Source: Nonomuraea guangzhouensis (GTDB taxonomy: Bacteria > Actinomycetota > Actinomycetes > Streptosporangiales > Streptosporangiaceae). From it: a DNA stretch of 64,000 nucleotides. Of this stretch, positions 61,118 through 64,000 are shown one piece after another. Within the stretch, counting starts at the first letter, position 1. Every line of letters starts with the position of its first letter. Below the pieces are notes generated by a model. The model did not search any database, had not been told where the DNA came from, and saw nothing but the letters and a program-made list of their open reading frames with translations. Both the position numbers and the translations under genes were made by a program. Where the stretch lies: NCBI RefSeq assembly GCF_019396345.1, contig NZ_JAHKRM010000002.1, positions 248,001-312,000 of the forward strand, read 5' to 3'.

Positions 61118-61193
61118 TCCCTTGCCCGGCCTTTCGGACGCGCCATCACCTGGCCGTGTGCACCCGCCGCTGAATCTTTTGCCCGGCCTTTCG
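61075..61193. repeat. Diverged tandem duplication of the cytochrome b 3' end
   Basis: Unit A (61075-61136) includes the last codons and stop of the cytochrome b gene. Unit B (61141-61193) repeats it with a deletion of about 9 nt and several substitutions. Shared blocks are CGCCATCACC, TGTGCA, CCCGCCGCTGA and TTGCCCGGCCTTTCG. It forms most of the gap to the next gene. Confidence 0.8.
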
Positions 61194-61217
61194 CTGGGGA
61201 GGGGTACATCTCCCGGC

Positions 61218-62171
61218 ATGACGCCTATCCAGCGCTACCTCGCCGAAGAGGTGGCCATCGACCACGCGGACGGCCTCATCCCACGTCGCGAAGCGCTGCG
61301 CCGGCTTGGCCTCCTCGGCATCGCCCTGCCCGCCGCCAGCGCCCTGCTCACCGCCTGCGGCTCGCCACCGGAGCCGACTCGCGGCACACCGGCGACCTCA
61401 TCCGGCGCCGCCGCCCCAGCGGCATCGTCCGGCGCCCCGGCGGCATCGTCCGGCCCCGCCGAATCCGCCTCCCCGGCCGGCCCGTCGCCCCTGCCCACGC
61501 GGCCCATCACCTTTCCCGGCCCCGAGGGGACGACGCTGCAGGGCGCCTGGGCCGCCGCCGCGAACCCCAAGGGCGCCGTCCTGGTGATCCACGAGAACCG
61601 CGGCCTCACCGACCACATCCGCTCCGTGGCCGGCCGACTCGCCGCCAGCGGCTACTCGGCCCTGGCGATCGACCTGCTGTCCCGAGAGGGCGGCACCGCC
61701 GCGTTCGCCGACACCGCGCAGGCCACCGCCAAGCTGGCCGAGATCCCGCCCGAGCGCTTCGTCGCCGACATGAAGGCGGGACTGGGCGAGCTGACCAAGC
61801 GCGCGAACGGGGCAAAACTTGGCGCGATCGGCTTCTGCTTCGGCGGCGGCATGACATGGCTCCTGCTGTCATCGTCCGAACCACGCCTGTCCGCCGCCGC
61901 ACCCTTCTACGGCCCCCTGCCCGACCACGCCGACTTCACGGGCACCAAGGCCGCCGTCCTGGCCATCTACGCGGAGCAGGACGCCCGCGTCAACGCCAGC
62001 AGGGACGCCGCCAAGGCCGCACTGGAAAAGGCCGGCCTCCCCCACGAGATCGTGACCTTCCCGGGCGTGAACCACGCCTTCTTCAACGACACGGGCCCGC
62101 GCTACAACGCCCAGGCCGCCGCCCAGGCGTACCAACGGGTCCTGGACTGGTTCGGGGAACACCTGTCCTGA
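61218..62171 (+). CDS. Exported dienelactone hydrolase family protein
   Basis: 317-residue alpha/beta hydrolase. The N-terminus has a twin-arginine-like region (PRREALRRLG) and a lipobox LLTAC, followed by an Ala/Ser/Pro linker, so it is probably a Tat-dependent lipoprotein. Catalytic triad of the family: Cys nucleophile in IGFCFGGGM, Asp in YAEQDARVN, His in VNHAFFND. Substrate is unknown. The ATG at 61218 has GGGGAGGGG about 15 nt upstream, rather distant. Probably cotranscribed with the cytochrome b gene. Confidence 0.9.
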   Translation: MTPIQRYLAEEVAIDHADGLIPRREALRRLGLLGIALPAASALLTACGSPPEPTRGTPATSSGAAAPAASSGAPAASSGPAESASPAGPSPLPTRPITFPGPEGTTLQGAWAAAANPKGAVLVIHENRGLTDHIRSVAGRLAASGYSALAIDLLSREGGTAAFADTAQATAKLAEIPPERFVADMKAGLGELTKRANGAKLGAIGFCFGGGMTWLLLSSSEPRLSAAAPFYGPLPDHADFTGTKAAVLAIYAEQDARVNASRDAAKAALEKAGLPHEIVTFPGVNHAFFNDTGPRYNAQAAAQAYQRVLDWFGEHLS

Positions 62172-62239
62172 CTCTGGTGAACAGCCCCGCGATGCCTCAG
62201 GCATGACGACATCTAGGCGGTCTCCGGCACAACGACGTC

Positions 62240-62277
62240 GACCCCGCCCACGGTCTCGAAAGACCGCGAACGGGGTC
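62240..62277. terminator. Nested hairpin after the dienelactone hydrolase gene
   Basis: Outer stem GACCCCG (62240-62246) with CGGGGTC (62271-62277), inner stem CGGTCT (62251-62256) with AGACCG (62261-62266) around a CGAA loop. Internal loops of 4 nt on each side. It lies 69 nt past the stop and 6 nt from the dispersed element copy 2. Confidence 0.6.
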
Positions 62278-62282
62278 AAGAA

Positions 62283-62382
62283 TGCGCACGTCACGGCGCC
62301 CAGCCCCGTAAACCTCAGGAGCGTGCCCCTGGACAGAGGCCAGCCCCGCACAGAGGGTGGGGCTGGCCCATGCTGGCCGTAA
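62283..62382 (-). repeat. Dispersed ~100-nt element, copy 2 (after glyS)
   Basis: Minus-strand partner of the element at 34221-34318. It starts 8 nt after the glyS stop. The central hairpin here is a perfect 10-bp stem (GGCCAGCCCC/GGGGCTGGCC), CAGGGG can pair with CTCCTG, and TTACGGC with GCCGTGA closes the ends. The frame from 62336 to 62301 encodes LSRGTLLRFTGL, identical to copy 1 although 8 bases differ. Confidence 0.7.
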
Positions 62383-62389
62383 AAAATAA

Positions 62390-63775
62390 TTAGTCGTTCA
62401 GGTGCTGGCGGAGGTAAGAGTCAACCGCGTCGAGCGAGATGCGCTCCTGGGCCATCGAGTCGCGCTCGCGGATCGTGACCGCCTGGTCCTCAAGCGTGTC
62501 GAAGTCGACCGTGATGCAGAACGGCGTGCCGATCTCGTCCTGGCGCCGGTAGCGGCGGCCGATCGCGCCCGCGTCGTCGAACTCGACGTTCCACCGCCGG
62601 CGCAGCTGCGCGGCCAGGTCGCGGGCCTTCGGCGACAGGTCGGCGTTGCGGGACAGCGGCAGCACCGCGGCCTTGACCGGGGCGAGCCGGTGGTCGAGCC
62701 GCATGACCGTGCGCTTCTCCATGACGCCCTTGGCGTTGGGCGCCTCGTCCTCGGTGTAGGCGTCGAGCAGGAACGTCAGCGTGGCCCGGTCGACACCCGC
62801 CGCCGGCTCGATGACGTAGGGCACGTAACGCTCGCCCGTGTCCTGCTCGAAGAAGCTCAGGTCGACGCCCGACGCCTTGGAGTGGGCGGTCAGGTCGAAG
62901 TCGGTGCGGTTGGCGATGCCTTCGAGCTCACCCCACTCGCCGCCCGCGAAGTTGAAGCGGTATTCGACGTCGACCGTGCGCTTGGAGTAGTGGGACAGCT
63001 TCTCCTTGGGGTGCTCGTAGAGCCGGAGGTTGTCCTTGTTGATGCCCAGATCGGAGTACCAGCGGAAGCGCTCGTCGATCCAGTATTGGTGCCACTCCTC
63101 GTCGCTGCCCGGCTTGACGAAGAACTCCATCTCCATCTGCTCGAACTCGCGGGTGCGGAAGATGAAGTTGCCCGGCGTGATCTCGTTGCGGAACGACTTG
63201 CCGACCTGGCCGATGCCGAACGGGATCTTCTTGCGCGCCGACTGCTGCACGTTGAGGTAGTTGATGAAGATGCCCTGCGCGGTCTCCGGGCGCAGGTAGG
63301 CCAGGCCGGACTCGTCCTCGACCGGGCCGAGGTAGGTCTTGAGCAGGCCGCTGAACTGCTTCGGGTCGGTGAAGGCGCCCTTGTTGCCGCAGTTGGGGCA
63401 GGTGATGTCGGCCAGGCCGTTCTCGGGCGCCTTGCCGTTCTTCTCCTCGTACGCCTCAAGGAGGTGGTCGGCGCGGTAGCGCTTGTGGCACGACTGGCAC
63501 TCGGTCAGCGGGTCGGTGAAGGTCTCCACGTGGCCGCTGGCCTGCCAGACCTCGCGGGCCAGGATGACGCAGGAGTCGAGGCCCACCACGTCGTCGCGCG
63601 ACTGGACCATGGACAGCCACCACTGCCGCTTGACGTTGTTCTTCAGCTCGACGCCCAGGGGACCGTAGTCCCACGACGCGCGCAGTCCGCCGTAGATCTC
63701 GCTCGACGGGTAAACGAGCCCGCGGCGTTTGGCGAGGCTGACGATCGTGTCCATGACGTCTGTGCGTCGTGCCAT
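62390..63775 (-). CDS. glyS: Glycyl-tRNA synthetase
   Basis: 461-residue class II aminoacyl-tRNA synthetase of the dimeric alpha2 type. Catalytic motifs: [15 protein letters not shown], motif 2 [25 protein letters not shown], and the late [19 protein letters not shown] zinc module is visible ([13 protein letters not shown] and [10 protein letters not shown]). The C-terminal anticodon-binding domain is intact. ATG at 63775 ([19 protein letters not shown]) matches family N-termini; the frame continues upstream without coding character. No T-box leader is recognisable. Confidence 0.97.
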   Translation of the reverse strand: MARRTDVMDTIVSLAKRRGLVYPSSEIYGGLRASWDYGPLGVELKNNVKRQWWLSMVQSRDDVVGLDSCVILAREVWQASGHVETFTDPLTECQSCHKRYRADHLLEAYEEKNGKAPENGLADITCPNCGNKGAFTDPKQFSGLLKTYLGPVEDESGLAYLRPETAQGIFINYLNVQQSARKKIPFGIGQVGKSFRNEITPGNFIFRTREFEQMEMEFFVKPGSDEEWHQYWIDERFRWYSDLGINKDNLRLYEHPKEKLSHYSKRTVDVEYRFNFAGGEWGELEGIANRTDFDLTAHSKASGVDLSFFEQDTGERYVPYVIEPAAGVDRATLTFLLDAYTEDEAPNAKGVMEKRTVMRLDHRLAPVKAAVLPLSRNADLSPKARDLAAQLRRRWNVEFDDAGAIGRRYRRQDEIGTPFCITVDFDTLEDQAVTIRERDSMAQERISLDAVDSYLRQHLND

Positions 63776-63860
63776 TTTGGTTGCGTCTCTTTCCGGCTGG
63801 AGGTCGGCGAGGAAAATTGGATGAGCTCCCAGCTTAGGGGACGCCCGGGAGCCCTCGCGC

Positions 63861-63878
63861 GCGAGTATTTCTACTCGC
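63861..63878 (-). terminator. Short hairpin at the end of the edge gene
   Basis: Perfect 7-bp stem GCGAGTA/TACTCGC with a TTTC loop, overlapping the TAG of the partial gene at the right edge. It may end that transcript ahead of glyS; there is no T-tract. Confidence 0.4.
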
Positions 63879-64000
63879 CGTCTTGTAGGTAAACGTCCTC
63901 GAACGCACTCGGTTCGTTGACCATGAGGATCATCAGGGGATACATCGCCATCCGCGCCGCGGATAGGGCTCTCCGGTAGAAACCGGCGCCCTCCCACTCA
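63871..64000 (-). CDS. C-terminus of an unidentified protein (partial)
   Basis: A minus-strand frame enters from the right edge and ends at TAG 63873-63871, giving 42 residues: helix-like [20 protein letters not shown], then [17 protein letters not shown]. Third codon positions are mostly G or C, as in real genes of this DNA. It precedes glyS on the same strand by 95 nt. No family can be assigned. Confidence 0.5.
   Translation of the reverse strand, partial: EWEGAGFYRRALSAARMAMYPLMILMVNEPSAFEDVYLQDGE

Noticed and set aside
63776..63997. T-box riboswitch upstream of glyS
   Set aside because: I see no specifier loop, T-box consensus or terminator/antiterminator arrangement. The region instead holds the end of another gene and a short hairpin.

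Overview
The window looks like chromosomal DNA of a filamentous high-GC actinobacterium. GC is very high throughout, and GTG starts, one-base and four-base stop/start overlaps and tight operons are common. Lineage markers are a dgt-dnaG-principal sigma factor cluster, a PknG-type kinase with a glutamate-binding protein, a stand-alone QcrB-like cytochrome b, and many LacI, IclR and TetR regulators with secreted glycosidases. A Streptosporangiaceae-type genome such as Nonomuraea is my best guess, by general resemblance only. I see no insertion sequence, integrase, phage gene, plasmid gene or CRISPR array.

Layout. 1-12.96 kb is carbohydrate uptake and degradation: a CUT1 sugar ABC importer cut by the left edge, a GH114 polygalactosaminidase directly upstream of it, a 1079-residue secreted glycosidase with two discoidin-like domains, a 2-hydroxyacid dehydrogenase, a DUF2264 protein and a LacI regulator. 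A TetR/DUF5360 pair and a prenyltransferase-like toroid protein lie inside this block. 13-21.5 kb holds a two-component system, an Rrf2/MFS divergent pair and an IclR-controlled osmoprotectant-type ABC importer. 21.5-34.2 kb holds an APH-fold kinase, a TetR plus rifampicin-phosphotransferase-like enzyme, a 1891-residue TPR protein, a PLP-dependent deaminase and galactokinase. 34.2-39.7 kb holds an enoyl-CoA hydratase, bacterial nitric oxide synthase, tRNA-Asn, and an MGH1-type glycosidase operon.

39.8-48.5 kb is the most distinctive region. It is one continuous, translationally coupled operon: coiled-coil protein, PknG kinase, PP2C phosphatase, von Willebrand A protein, FHA protein, a 26-codon micro-ORF, GlnX-like membrane protein and GlnH-like lipoprotein. 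Kinase, phosphatase and FHA reader all carry N-terminal CxxC zinc ribbons. The set reads as a complete amino-acid-sensing phosphorylation circuit running from an extracellular receptor to intracellular writer, eraser and reader.

48.5-64 kb is housekeeping: the principal-type sigma factor, DnaG, an M23-fold lipoprotein without its metal ligands, a ferredoxin-reductase-like flavoprotein, dGTPase, M48 protease, pyruvate phosphate dikinase, an orphan cytochrome b, a dienelactone hydrolase and glycyl-tRNA synthetase.

Non-coding signals stand out. There is a perfect 42-bp AT-rich palindrome between ppdK and the cytochrome b gene. A ~100-nt element occurs twice (after galK and after glyS), with a predicted fold and an embedded 12-codon peptide whose differences are all synonymous. 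There are tandem two-site operators for the Rrf2 and IclR regulators, and a leaderless TetR promoter with its operator between the -35 and -10 boxes.
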